Assembly (NCBI GenBank): GCA_021201295.1
Contig: JAJQFE010000033.1
Coordinates: 1-64,000 of the forward strand
Direction: 5' to 3'
DNA: 64,000 bases
Source: Tannerellaceae bacterium
Lineage (GTDB): Bacteria > Bacteroidota > Bacteroidia > Bacteroidales > Tannerellaceae
The position numbers were made by a program, and so were the translations under genes. The notes under the pieces were generated by a model. The model searched no databases. It was given only the letters and a program-made list of their open reading frames with translations, and had not been told where the DNA came from. Positions 47,463-56,369 of the stretch are shown piece after piece. The first letter of the stretch is position 1. Each line of letters starts with the position of its first letter.

Positions 47463-48337
47463 TATTTACACATTAGGTGGTAAATCCTGTTTGCTATGTG
47501 ACGGGCAGCTTCCTCCCGGCAGGGGGCAAAACTGGGCCAGTCATTGAAGTCGATAATCCGTAGTGTACCATCTTCTGAGACGATGCAATCTCCTCCGTAA
47601 ATATGAATATTCAATACGTTGGCCGCCTGGTTGCAGGAGGTTTGCAAATCATTTTCGTTGAATGGAATGCCTTTGGCTGTACCATTGATTTGCTCCAGGC
47701 CGAATTTACTATGATCATTGGAGGAAGGGTAAAACCAGTAAAAGAACCCGGTTCCTGTTACTCCATAGAACTTGATCAGGTCTCCTTTCAGATGTTCATT
47801 GATCACGGCTGTAGCAATGCCCCGTAAAGCATATTCCTGTAAGATACTTTTGGCTTCTGCCCGGTTACGTACATAGGTAACATCTTCCCGGTGAATCGCA
47901 TGAAAGTCTCCCCGTTTGATCCAGCAATTATGGAAACCTGCTTCTTCCAGGGCTGAGGTAGGATCTTCATCTGTATTTAATATGAGACTTTCCGGATGGG
48001 GAATCTGGTGGGCGATCAGTAGCCGTGTCATTTTCTCCCGGGTACAGTTCTGAATGCCATACCCTGAATTGACTACGCTGCATCCTTTATCTTCCAGTTG
48101 TTGTAATTTATTTACTGATCTCAGGTCACGGACCATATTGAAGATCAGTTTTTCAGGAATTTCCCGCTCCAGCAGATCTGTTTCGGTGTATTCCCTGACA
48201 GTACATCCTGACTCTCTCAGGTGGGATGCTGTCAGGTTAAAAATAGCAGCGTCATTTCCGATATGATTAGGGGAAAACTGGTTTCCCCGTCGAATGCCTG
48301 CTATTGTTATTTTCTCCATATTCTCTATCATTATCAT
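47462..48337 (-). CDS. ATP-grasp-fold protein of inositol-lipid cluster
   Basis: RimK/GshB-like ATP-grasp protein of about 285-291 residues. CTREKMTRLLIAHQIPHPES is the ATP-grasp entry, CWIKRGDFHA the nucleotide-binding lysine strand, INEHLKGDLIKFYGVTG and LRIIDFNDWPSFAPCRE the metal-binding end with Asp/Asn. The start may be residue 7 (MEKITIAGIRRG), as the first residues are Met-rich. ATP-grasp enzymes ligate a carboxylate to an amine or thiol; the substrate here is unknown. It lies between the nucleotidyltransferase (adjacent stop and start) and the phosphatidyltransferase (one-base overlap), so the three are surely co-translated. Confidence 0.8.
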   Translation of the reverse strand: MIMIENMEKITIAGIRRGNQFSPNHIGNDAAIFNLTASHLRESGCTVREYTETDLLEREIPEKLIFNMVRDLRSVNKLQQLEDKGCSVVNSGYGIQNCTREKMTRLLIAHQIPHPESLILNTDEDPTSALEEAGFHNCWIKRGDFHAIHREDVTYVRNRAEAKSILQEYALRGIATAVINEHLKGDLIKFYGVTGTGFFYWFYPSSNDHSKFGLEQINGTAKGIPFNENDLQTSCNQAANVLNIHIYGGDCIVSEDGTLRIIDFNDWPSFAPCREEAARHIANRIYHLMCK

Positions 48338-49036
48338 TTATTCATTTAAAAACAGTTCGGCTTTCCGGATATCTTCTGCATGGTCTACATCGATGATCTT
48401 ACTGAAGGGATAGGCTTTGAGCTGTAACCCCTCGGTAATCAGTTGCCGCTGATAGTTACGCATGTGTGAGACATGTTGCGCCATCGCATTTTCCAGAACC
48501 CGGATGGCCGGTCTTTTTAAACAATATATACCTCCTGAAATATAACGGCTGTCTGGTTCAGGTTGATCGGAAAAGCTTTGGATAACCAACTCTTCATTCG
48601 TATTTACATATAAAGGTTTTTCATCATCTATAAAATCAGTGACCGCCATTAATTCGTCGGATAACTTTTCGTTACGGAAAGCCTGAATGTAGTTGCTGAA
48701 TTCCTGCTCTTTAAAAATAGTGTCGATTGTCGTCAGGCAAAAACAGTCATTCTGAATCTCCCGGCTTAGTTCATAAAAGCTGTGCATGGAGCTGGGAGTG
48801 GATTTAACAAGCAGATGGAAAGGAACCGGTAGTACTAATTGGCGGAGGTGTTCCTGCACTTCTTTCATCTCTTCATTGACAATGATATGGAGAGATGTCG
48901 CATCGTTTTTAAGAAAAATATGGATCAGACGATCTATTAACGTAATCCCATTTAACCGTACCAGTGGTTTAGGCCATTTAACTCCTTCCTGTGCTAACCG
49001 GGAGCCTTCCCCGGCTGCGATAATTGCATAATCCAT
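48338..49036 (-). CDS. NTP-transferase of inositol-lipid cluster
   Basis: Sugar-nucleotidyltransferase-like protein of 232 residues: AAGEGSRLAQEGVKWPKPLVRLNG has the GxGSR and KP motifs of the fold, and CLTTIDTIF holds the metal Asp. Such enzymes move CMP, UMP or the like from an NTP to a phosphate, so here a CDP-inositol-type activated precursor is conceivable (inference). It lies 89 bp after the inositol-phosphate synthase stop, with a hairpin in the gap, and touches the ATP-grasp gene. Confidence 0.82.
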   Translation of the reverse strand: MDYAIIAAGEGSRLAQEGVKWPKPLVRLNGITLIDRLIHIFLKNDATSLHIIVNEEMKEVQEHLRQLVLPVPFHLLVKSTPSSMHSFYELSREIQNDCFCLTTIDTIFKEQEFSNYIQAFRNEKLSDELMAVTDFIDDEKPLYVNTNEELVIQSFSDQPEPDSRYISGGIYCLKRPAIRVLENAMAQHVSHMRNYQRQLITEGLQLKAYPFSKIIDVDHAEDIRKAELFLNE

Positions 49037-49052
49037 TCTTTATCATTTACAA

Positions 49053-49093
49053 AAGACATCCCGGAAGGGAACGCTTTTCCTTCCGGGAGTCTT
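49053..49093 (-). terminator. hairpin between MIPS and rest of inositol cluster
   Basis: AAGACATCCCGGAAGG (49053-49068) pairs with CCTTCCGGGAGTCTT (49079-49093) with one bulge. Read on the minus strand it is followed by TTTTG, so it may cut transcription between the synthase and the downstream genes or protect the mRNA end. Confidence 0.65.
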
Positions 49094-49125
49094 GTTATTT
49101 GTTACATTCGTTCTGTCTACTCTAT

Positions 49126-50427
49126 TTAATCCAGATAGTCGAGTGTTGGTTCACCTATGATCTTACGTAAGGTATTTTTCAGGATGGTGTGCTGGATGAA
49201 CAGGTCATGTTCCGGAACACGATCCGGTGTGTGCATCGGGCTCTTGAAATAGAAAGATAACCAACTCTGAATGCCGGAGAAACCACACCGTTGTGCCAGA
49301 TCTGAGAACAAGACCAGGTCCAGACAAAGCGGAGCTGCCAGAATAGAATCACGGCAAAGGAAATCAACTTTTAACTGCATAGGATAACCTAACCAGCCTA
49401 CGAGGTCGATATTGTCCCAGCCTTCTTTATTGTCTTTGCGTGGCGGATAGTAATTGATACGTACTTTGTGGTAAATGTTTTCGTATAATTCAGGATATAC
49501 ATCTGCCTGTAAAATCGTATCGATAACAGATAATTTACTCACTTCTTTGGTTTTGAATGAACCCGGATCATCCAGGACTTCTCCGTCTCTGTTTCCTAAA
49601 ATGTTAGTAGAGAACCAGCCTTCCAGTCCTAACATACGGGTTTTTAACATCGGAGCCAATACTGTTTTCAGCATGGTCTGGCCGGTTTTAAAATCTTTAC
49701 CGCAGATCGGAATCTGCTTTTGACTGGCAAATTCCCACATAGCAGGAATGTCCAGGCAGAGGTTCGGTGCTCCCATAATGAAAGGACATCCTTCTGCGAT
49801 CGATGCATAGGCATAACACATACTGGGAGAAATAACCTCTGTGTTATTCTCTTTCAGCGCTTTTTCGAATGCATCCAGACTTTCATGTTCCGGGGTTACC
49901 GGTATATATACTTCTGTACTGGCAGACCACATCACAACGATACGGTCACAGTTATGAGTGGCTTTGAAAGTACGGATATCTTCCAGCAGCTGTTCCGTCA
50001 ATTCCCAGCGGGTAGCACCGTTTTTAACATGTGTCCCATGGAGCCGTTTAACAAAGTTCTGGTCAAAAACGGCAGGCATAGGTTTGATCGCTTCTAACTC
50101 ATCTTTTACCACATCAATATCTTCTTTTTTTAAAACCTCAGCATGTTTAGTGGCTTCATAGATATTTTCTTCAAAGATGTCCCAACCTCCGAACACCAGA
50201 TCATTCAGATCTGCCAATGGAACTACCTCTTTGATTTTCGGGAAACGGTTTTCATTACGTTTTCCTAAACGTATGGTTGCCAGTTGTGTCAACGATCCTA
50301 CAGGAGTACCGTGCCCTTTGCGGACTGCTAATGTACCTGTGATAAACGTGGATGCTACTGCACCTCCAACCCCAACAACCAGAATGCCAAGTTTTTCCTT
50401 AGCGTCTTTCACATTAATTTTCTCCAT
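49126..50427 (-). CDS. myo-inositol-1-phosphate synthase (MIPS)
   Basis: NAD-dependent synthase of 433 residues turning glucose 6-phosphate into inositol 3-phosphate, the first step of inositol-lipid synthesis. NAD site: LVVGVGGAVASTFITG (N-terminal). Family blocks: FGGWDIFEENIYEA, VVMWSASTEVYIPV, PIMGAPNLCLDIPA-like stretch FIMGAPNLCLDIP, CGKDFKTGQTMLKT with the catalytic Lys, and GWFSTNILGNRDG. Length matches the bacterial form. It is the first gene of the cluster, with its own promoter box at 50456-50463. A hairpin after it may lower expression of the downstream genes. Confidence 0.95.
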   Translation of the reverse strand: MEKINVKDAKEKLGILVVGVGGAVASTFITGTLAVRKGHGTPVGSLTQLATIRLGKRNENRFPKIKEVVPLADLNDLVFGGWDIFEENIYEATKHAEVLKKEDIDVVKDELEAIKPMPAVFDQNFVKRLHGTHVKNGATRWELTEQLLEDIRTFKATHNCDRIVVMWSASTEVYIPVTPEHESLDAFEKALKENNTEVISPSMCYAYASIAEGCPFIMGAPNLCLDIPAMWEFASQKQIPICGKDFKTGQTMLKTVLAPMLKTRMLGLEGWFSTNILGNRDGEVLDDPGSFKTKEVSKLSVIDTILQADVYPELYENIYHKVRINYYPPRKDNKEGWDNIDLVGWLGYPMQLKVDFLCRDSILAAPLCLDLVLFSDLAQRCGFSGIQSWLSFYFKSPMHTPDRVPEHDLFIQHTILKNTLRKIIGEPTLDYLD

Positions 50428-50455
50428 GTCAATTCTATATTTAAATATAATTTTA

Positions 50456-50463
50456 CAAAATTA
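50456..50463 (-). promoter_or_regulatory. Bacteroidota -7 box for the inositol-lipid cluster
   Basis: Minus-strand TAATTTTG matches TAnnTTTG, 29 bases before the MIPS ATG. It is divergent from the MFS box at 50539. Confidence 0.5.
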
Positions 50464-50538
50464 CAATTTTCATTTTAATATATTAGGCTCTATATTCTAT
50501 ATAATTAGTTAAAAATACTATATTTTATAATACTTTTT

Positions 50539-50546
50539 TACCTTTG
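50539..50546 (+). promoter_or_regulatory. Bacteroidota -7 box for the MFS transporter
   Basis: TACCTTTG is a perfect TAnnTTTG match, 52 bases before the ATG at 50598. Confidence 0.55.
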
Positions 50547-50597
50547 CATCGCTAACTACAAGTTGCAAAAATAGACAGAGATTAAAAAAATAAGAAT

Positions 50598-51829
50598 ATG
50601 GTAAATGCTGAACCCGTCTTAACCGGTGGTTATCCAAAGGAAAAAATACATTGGGCCATGTTATCCTTTTTCCTGGCTCAGGGACTGTGTTTTGCCAGCT
50701 GGGCAAGCCGTATACCGGATACAAAAGATATTTTTGAAGTACATTATGCTTTTTACTGGGGACTTGTGTTGTTCCTGATCCCGGTTGGTAAATTCATTGC
50801 TATCCCGTTAGCAGGCTATCTTATTTCTAAGTTAGGAAGCCGGACCATGGTACAGGTAAGTATTTTCGGGTATGCTTTTTCTCTGTTTGCCGTAGGAATT
50901 GCCTCTACTATATGGATGTTGGGAATCTTTCTTTTTTGTTTCGGGGTTTTTTTGGAATTTATGTGATATTTCCCTGAATACCCAGGCGATTGGTATTGAA
51001 CGTTTATATGGAAAAACGATCATGGCCTCTTTTCATGGTGGCTGGAGTCTGGCTGCCTGTCTGGGGGGCGTTGATTGGATTCATTATGATTGTGTCTGAT
51101 ATTCCTCCTTTTTACCATTTTACAGGGATTGCTGTCCTACTCCTGGTGATTGTAGGCCTCAGCCGTAAATACTTACAGGAAGATATAGAAGGAGAGAAGA
51201 ATGAGGAAGAGATAAAAGATCCATCGATCTATATCCGGAAACCTGAGAAATTACTCCTGCAATTAGGAGTGGTGGGATTATTTGCCCTGGTGGTTGAAAG
51301 TGCGATGTTTGATTGGAGCGGGATCTATTTTGAATCGGTGTTGCAGGTTCCTAAATCGTTGCAGATCGGTTTTCTGGTATTTATGGTGATAATGACGGTC
51401 GGACGTTTCCTGACCAATTATGCTTACCGTATTTTGGGCAAAAAACAGGTATTACAAATTGCCGGTAGTCTCATCTTTATGGGTTTCTTTACTTCAGCGT
51501 TATTTGCATCTGCCTTTGATTTGATGGCTTTAAAAGTGGCTATCAACTCGGTCGGGTTTATGATGGTTGGATTGGGGATTTCCTGCATGGTTCCTACTAT
51601 TTATAGTTTTGTCGGTTCCAAATCTAAAACTCCGGTGGGACTTGCCATTACGATTCTTTCCAGTATCAGTTTTATAGGTTCTTTGGTAGCTCCTTTACTA
51701 ATCGGTTCTATCTCGCAGGCTTTTAATATCAAATATGCTTATATGCTGGTGGGTGTTTTAGGACTGGCGATCGTTGCCATGGTCACGTTCTGTAAGGCTT
51801 TCCGGTCGTCGGAAGAGAAAGATCAATAA
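50598..51829 (+). pseudogene. MFS transporter with two homopolymer frameshifts
   Basis: Twelve-TM sugar or metabolite permease of about 410 residues when joined; YbjJ/FucP-like. Three frames make one protein: residues to LGIFLFCFG (first frame), FFWNLCDISLNTQAIGIE (second), and GALIGFIMIVSDIPPF to the end (third). The breaks lie at G4-T7 (50943-50953), one base too long, and G6 (51063-51068), one too long. Motif A-like stretches (LISKLGSRTMVQVS; NYAYRILGKKQVLQ) support MFS. Both lesions are homopolymer events, so it is probably intact in vivo. It is divergent from the inositol cluster and convergent with the PfkB kinase; a shared substrate such as inositol is possible but unsupported. Confidence 0.8.
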
Positions 51830-51831
51830 CT

Positions 51832-51867
51832 ACTTCCGGTTTCCAGTCGTATCCGGAAACCGGAAGT
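51832..51867. terminator. perfect 13-bp hairpin between convergent genes
   Basis: ACTTCCGGTTTCC (51832-51844) is the exact reverse complement of GGAAACCGGAAGT (51855-51867), loop of 10. No T run follows on either strand, so it is a stable RNA 3' end structure rather than a full intrinsic terminator. Confidence 0.6.
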
Positions 51868-51918
51868 GATATAACCTCTACTTACTATAGATATTTTGGT
51901 TCTTTCTGTTTTATAAAA

Positions 51919-52818
51919 TTATATTTCAGGAAAGTGCTGCTCTGCGGTTTGCATACAGGTTTGTACATCTTTTTTGGTTCCCTGAAACGGGCCTGACCGT
52001 TCAATTTTCAGCGTAGACATAGCCGCTGCAAATCTTCCGGCTTCCTGAGGAGAATGTCCTTTAGCACGTTGGTATAAATAACCGGTCATATAGGTATCTC
52101 CACATCCGGTTGCATCTACTATTTCTTTAGGTGTATAAGCAGGTATCCTGTGGTAGGTCTGTCCGTCATAAATCACAGACCCCATACTTCCTAATGTGAT
52201 GATAATCTCTTTTACTCCCCAGTCATACAACTGTTGAGCCGCTTTTTTTACTTCTGTATATCCGGTCAACACTTCCATTTCCAATTCATTGCATTGCAGG
52301 AAGTGGATGTAGAGAAGGGCCTGTAATTTATCATCCCAATCAATAAGATATACCTGTTCATCTCTTACTTCACGAAGATATCCCTGCACGTCTACGGCCA
52401 CTAAACCTTTCGCTGCAAGATACGGAAAGACTTCAATCGGAAAATCATCTGCTAACAAAGTTCCTAAATGATAAATTCCCGCTTCTATGTCGGAGAAATG
52501 CTTCAACCGGAACGGATCGGCTTTGGCAGACACTTTTTGCGTACGGTTATCCTGGTTTTCTTCATATATATTTTCGAAACATACGGAATAACGGCTGGGT
52601 TTGGTAATTATTTCAATCGATTTGGCGCGTAGTTGTTCTATTACGTCCAGTTCGGTTTTACCTACAGCCGTAACCATCAGGTAACGGATATCGTCAAATC
52701 CACAAATAGCCTGTGAGAAATAATAGGAGGTGCCTCCGGGTATATGTACCGTTCTTTTCGGAGTTACCACTTTATCTAATGTGATATGGCCAATATAGCA
52801 TAGTTCATGTGTTTTCAT
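51919..52818 (-). CDS. PfkB-family carbohydrate kinase
   Basis: Ribokinase-like sugar or nucleoside kinase of 299 residues. The N-terminal GGTSYYFSQAICGF is a PfkB-type glycine motif, and the C-terminal VDATGCGDTYMTGYLYQRA carries the anion hole and catalytic Asp (GCGDT). Lacks a clear specific motif for fructose, ribose or adenosine, so substrate is not assigned. It lies downstream of the convergent MFS transporter. The promoter box at 52845-52852 leaves a leader of about 20 bases. Confidence 0.88.
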   Translation of the reverse strand: MKTHELCYIGHITLDKVVTPKRTVHIPGGTSYYFSQAICGFDDIRYLMVTAVGKTELDVIEQLRAKSIEIITKPSRYSVCFENIYEENQDNRTQKVSAKADPFRLKHFSDIEAGIYHLGTLLADDFPIEVFPYLAAKGLVAVDVQGYLREVRDEQVYLIDWDDKLQALLYIHFLQCNELEMEVLTGYTEVKKAAQQLYDWGVKEIIITLGSMGSVIYDGQTYHRIPAYTPKEIVDATGCGDTYMTGYLYQRAKGHSPQEAGRFAAAMSTLKIERSGPFQGTKKDVQTCMQTAEQHFPEI

Positions 52819-53153
52819 AGAATCATATATTTTTCAAAAAACCACAAAGGTATGACTTTCTGTTTACATTTAAGATAGATCAGATAAAAAAGTCTGAAAG
52901 GGTGTCCGGAAGTTCTTATTTAACGGGAGGAGGTCTTCTGTGGAAAAAAAGATTTTATTCAAAATTATTTGGTTATTTATGATGGTTTTTTCATTTTATA
53001 TGCTTTTATTTGTACTCAATAAAACAAACGATTGATTGTAATGTTTTTTTCTTTTTTCAGATTTATTTCAGTAATGTAAATACTTTTACAAAGAATTAGA
53101 CTTTCCAAACCATCCTTGTTTATTACTTAATTACTTATTTTATATTTTATTTT
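52819..53153. other. gene-free stretch between PfkB and RRM genes
   Basis: 335 bp, AT-rich. Holds the PfkB promoter and, presumably, the promoter and leader of the RRM gene; only a weak TACTTTTA near 53079 is seen on the plus strand. No repeat or RNA gene recognised. Confidence 0.5.
52845..52852 (-). promoter_or_regulatory. Bacteroidota -7 box for PfkB kinase
   Basis: Minus-strand TACCTTTG is a perfect TAnnTTTG match, 27 bases before the ATG. Confidence 0.6.
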
Positions 53154-53399
53154 ATGAACATTTACATTGGTAACCTGAATTATCGGGTTAGAGAATTTGA
53201 TTTACAACAGATTCTTGAAGAGTATGGTACAGTGGATTCTGTTAAGTTAATCATCGACCGTGATACTAACAGATCTAAAGGATTTGCATTTGCTGAATTC
53301 CCAAATGAAGCAGAAGCAAGAAATGTAATTAAAGAGCTGGATGGAGCTGAATACGAAGGACGCCAAATAGTTGTGAAAGAAGCTACTCCAAGACGTTAA
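53154..53399 (+). CDS. single RRM-domain RNA-binding protein
   Basis: Protein of 81 residues made of one RNA recognition motif: RNP2 is IYIGNL (residues 3-8) and RNP1 is KGFAFAEF (about 42-49), with the aromatic residues for stacking on RNA in place. Such RRM-only proteins are abundant in Bacteroidota, which lack Hfq in most cases, and act as global post-transcriptional regulators in Bacteroides (established for RbpB-type proteins). It has no close operon partner; a leader of uncertain length lies in the AT-rich gap upstream. Confidence 0.93.
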   Translation: MNIYIGNLNYRVREFDLQQILEEYGTVDSVKLIIDRDTNRSKGFAFAEFPNEAEARNVIKELDGAEYEGRQIVVKEATPRR

Positions 53400-53495
53400 T
53401 CCGGAATACTTTAACGGATAAAGATATAAGATGGGGAGATGGAATATATATTCTGTTTCCCTGTTTTATGTAATAGAGGTTCACAAGTTTTTTCT

Positions 53496-53503
53496 TACGT
53501 TTG
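53496..53503 (+). promoter_or_regulatory. Bacteroidota -7 box for outer-membrane protein gene
   Basis: TACGTTTG matches TAnnTTTG. It excludes a start at the TTG 53501 and supports the ATG at 53528. Confidence 0.55.
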
Positions 53504-53527
53504 CAGGTAAATACTAATTCTGGTAAC

Positions 53528-54781
53528 ATGTGTTTGTTTAATAAGACCCGGTCGGGCATGCTGATCCCTTTGACTTTATTAGCCGGATTAATAATAGTAA
53601 GCTCTGCAGGAGCTCAGATCCCGGAACAGGTATTTAAGAGTGACTCCTGGATTGATCCGGAAAAGAAAGGTGAATTTTTGGTGGAGATTGATAATATCAG
53701 TTTCTTCAAAAATAACGAATATGAAGGAAAGATCATGAAAGGATATACTTTGCCCGGTTTTTGGCTACAGGCAAAAGCGGTCTATTATCCTTTACAGAAT
53801 ATAAAAGTGGAAGCCGGGATATATGGATTGCGCTACTGGGGAGCAGACAGATATCCAAACTATGGTTACCAGGATATTGCAGACTGGAAAAGCAATAAAT
53901 ATCAGCGCGGATGGCATGTCCTGCCTTATTTTCGTGCTCAGGTAGCATTATCAGATCATGTGAATATCATACTGGGTGATCTGTATGGCGGAGCGAATCA
54001 TCATCTCATAGAACCATTATATTCGCCGGAATTAAATCTGACAGCAGATCCGGAGATGGGTTTGCAGCTTCTTTATAATTCTTCTCCTGTGGATCTGGAT
54101 ATCTGGGTGGATTGGCAAAGTTTTATTTTTAATAACGATACGCATCAGGAATCATTTATTGTAGGTTTATCTTCACAGGTGAAATTTAATTCTCCGGAAT
54201 CAGCATGGCATGTATATATGCCTGTCCAGGGAATTGCGCAGCATAGGGGAGGAGAAATAAATGATAAAGAGAGTCTGATCCATACCAGTTCTGTACAGAC
54301 TTTTATGAATGGTGCTGTGGGAGCGGGACTGGTCTGGAACGCAAACCGGGGAGTACTGAAAAAGATGGAGCTGAAAGTAGACCTGGCGGGTTATTATCAA
54401 CAGGCAGGGGAGTTATGGCCGTGGAAAAAAGGTACCGGGTTTTATACCCGTGTGGCTGCAGATATACAGGATTTTCGTGTAAAGACATCTTACTGGATAT
54501 GTGACGAATTTGTTTCTGTATTGGGAAGCCCTTTTTACGGAGCCGTTTCAACCAAAGAGGAACAGATGGTTTTTGACAAACCTAAAATGGTGTATGTAGG
54601 AGTGGAGTATTCCCGTACCTTTGCTAAAGGTTTTGCTATGGGAATCGATGTAGATGTGTATCATCATTTATCTATGAATGCTTATTCTCCCCATAAAACA
54701 GGGAAAGTAGGAAGTGCCACCAGTTTTGCCACCGGAGTCTATTTACGCATCAATCCCTCTTTCCTGATAAAAAAATATTGA
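53528..54781 (+). CDS. outer-membrane beta-barrel protein of unknown function
   Basis: Exported protein of about 417 residues. Signal peptide about 1-29 (MCLFNKTRSGMLIPLTLLAG ... SAGAQ). The mature sequence is dominated by amphipathic beta strands with aromatic girdles (GFWLQAKAVYYPLQNIKVEAG, VDLDIWVDWQSFIFNN, MELKVDLAGYYQQ) and a final strand GVYLRINPSFLIKKY, so it is an outer-membrane barrel. I do not recognise a named family. The ATG at 53528 is chosen from the promoter and signal peptide; the frame opens at 53501. It stands between the RRM and the Gfo/Idh genes. Confidence 0.72.
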   Translation: MCLFNKTRSGMLIPLTLLAGLIIVSSAGAQIPEQVFKSDSWIDPEKKGEFLVEIDNISFFKNNEYEGKIMKGYTLPGFWLQAKAVYYPLQNIKVEAGIYGLRYWGADRYPNYGYQDIADWKSNKYQRGWHVLPYFRAQVALSDHVNIILGDLYGGANHHLIEPLYSPELNLTADPEMGLQLLYNSSPVDLDIWVDWQSFIFNNDTHQESFIVGLSSQVKFNSPESAWHVYMPVQGIAQHRGGEINDKESLIHTSSVQTFMNGAVGAGLVWNANRGVLKKMELKVDLAGYYQQAGELWPWKKGTGFYTRVAADIQDFRVKTSYWICDEFVSVLGSPFYGAVSTKEEQMVFDKPKMVYVGVEYSRTFAKGFAMGIDVDVYHHLSMNAYSPHKTGKVGSATSFATGVYLRINPSFLIKKY

Positions 54782-54999
54782 CCTTGCTTTTCCGGATCTT
54801 GCCTCTGCCTTATTTTTCTATTCCGGTTTCCTAAAAATCAGCATCTTTTCCTATATCTAAAAAGCAAGTTTGCCGCTTATATCCATAGATTTCAGGAAAT
54901 ATATTCCTGGATGTAAAGAATTTTATAAAGTATTGGATACATCTAAAATATTTTTTAATAATGATCGTAAGCGATAATAGAATTCTAAAACTTATTGTC

Positions 55000-55007
55000 T
55001 ATTTTTG
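55000..55007 (+). promoter_or_regulatory. Bacteroidota -7 box for the Gfo/Idh - DUF1080 pair
   Basis: TATTTTTG matches TAnnTTTG, 51 bases before the ATG at 55059. Confidence 0.5.
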
Positions 55008-55058
55008 TGTATCTTAAGGTTGGAATGCTAACATTTTTAAATCTAATTTTTTTATACT

Positions 55059-56315
55059 ATGAGAATGAATAGAAGAAATTTTCTCAAAACCCTGGGGGGA
55101 ATTGCGGTTTTTTCAGTAGTACCGCGACATGTATTGGGAAAAGGCTTTATTGCGCCAAGCGATCAGTTAACAAAAGGCATTATTGGTACCGGAGCTATGG
55201 GGAGAGGGCATGTAGATTACGCCGGAACCCGTTTGGTAGCTGTCTGTGATGTAGACAAAAAACACCTGGAGTTAGGCAAACAACTGGTAAAAGGTAATAT
55301 TGCGGCTTATCATGATTTTCGGGATCTCATTCTGGATCCGAATGTAGATATTGTCCATATTGCCACTCCACCTCACTGGCATGGAATTATGTCGGTGGAA
55401 GCAGCCAAAGCGGGCAAAGATATCTGGTGTGAAAAGCCTATGACCCGTACGATTGGTGAAGGGAAAAGAGTGATGGAGGCTGTTCAGCAATATGGCAGCA
55501 TGTTCCGTCTCAATACCTGGTTCCGTTTTGCTGATCCTTTTTATGGATTAGGTACACCCGTAAAACCTTTAAAGAAATTAGTACAGAGTGGGCTGTTAGG
55601 ATGGCCCTTAAAAGTAACTATCAGTAAACATACCGGTTTTGACTGGAAATTCTACTGGGTAGGCAAAGAAGATCTGGAGCCTCAACCTGTTCCTGCAGAA
55701 CTGGATTATGATATGTGGTTAGGTCCGGCCCCTTATAAACCTTATAATGCACACCGGGTACATCAGACCTTTCGTGGTTACTGGGATTATGATGGTGGTG
55801 GTCTGGGAGATATGGGTCAACATTATATCGATCCGGTACAGTATTTTCTTGGAAAAGACCATACCAGTCCTGTCAAAGTTGAGGTAGACGCTCCTCAACA
55901 ACATCCAGATGCCGTGGGAACCTGGCGTTCCATTGCCTATACCTATGAAGATGGTTGCCAGATCGTTTTATGGGGCGGTGATTATGGAGACCCGGATACG
56001 CCTTATATTTCCGGTCCTAATGGTAATGTATATAAAAATTTTGTTTGTGATATTCCTAACTGGGAAAAGAAGCTGGCTGATTATCCGGAACCGGAACCTC
56101 AGGTAACGGATTTCATTGAGTGTGTGAAGACACGCCAGCCGTTTGCTTTAAATGAAAAGTATGGTTTCCGTTCTGCGACTATTGTCAATATGGGTGCTGT
56201 TGCTTTACGTCTGAACCGTACCTTATATTTTGATCCGGTAAAACTTGAGTTTATTAATGATGAAGCCGCTAACCGGTTGATAGACCAGCCGATGCGTTCT
56301 CCTTGGAACATTTAA
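55059..56315 (+). CDS. Tat-exported Gfo/Idh/MocA oxidoreductase
   Basis: Periplasmic NAD(P)-dependent sugar oxidoreductase of 418 residues. A Tat signal lies at 1-25 (NRRNFLKTLGGIAVFSV), followed by the Rossmann motif GIIGTGAMGRGH, AVCDVD, and the signature CEKPMTRT (EKP with the catalytic Lys). The C-terminal Gfo/Idh domain holds GGGLGDMGQHYIDPVQYF. Such Tat-exported members often oxidise C3 of a glycoside sugar to a 3-keto sugar. It is paired with the DUF1080 protein 54 bases downstream, which belongs to the 3-keto-glycoside hydrolase class. Substrate is unknown. Confidence 0.88.
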   Translation: MRMNRRNFLKTLGGIAVFSVVPRHVLGKGFIAPSDQLTKGIIGTGAMGRGHVDYAGTRLVAVCDVDKKHLELGKQLVKGNIAAYHDFRDLILDPNVDIVHIATPPHWHGIMSVEAAKAGKDIWCEKPMTRTIGEGKRVMEAVQQYGSMFRLNTWFRFADPFYGLGTPVKPLKKLVQSGLLGWPLKVTISKHTGFDWKFYWVGKEDLEPQPVPAELDYDMWLGPAPYKPYNAHRVHQTFRGYWDYDGGGLGDMGQHYIDPVQYFLGKDHTSPVKVEVDAPQQHPDAVGTWRSIAYTYEDGCQIVLWGGDYGDPDTPYISGPNGNVYKNFVCDIPNWEKKLADYPEPEPQVTDFIECVKTRQPFALNEKYGFRSATIVNMGAVALRLNRTLYFDPVKLEFINDEAANRLIDQPMRSPWNI

Positions 56316-56369
56316 TTCGATGGATCGGTGACAAAGGATAATTATGAAATTTAAAAAGGAATAGTACAT

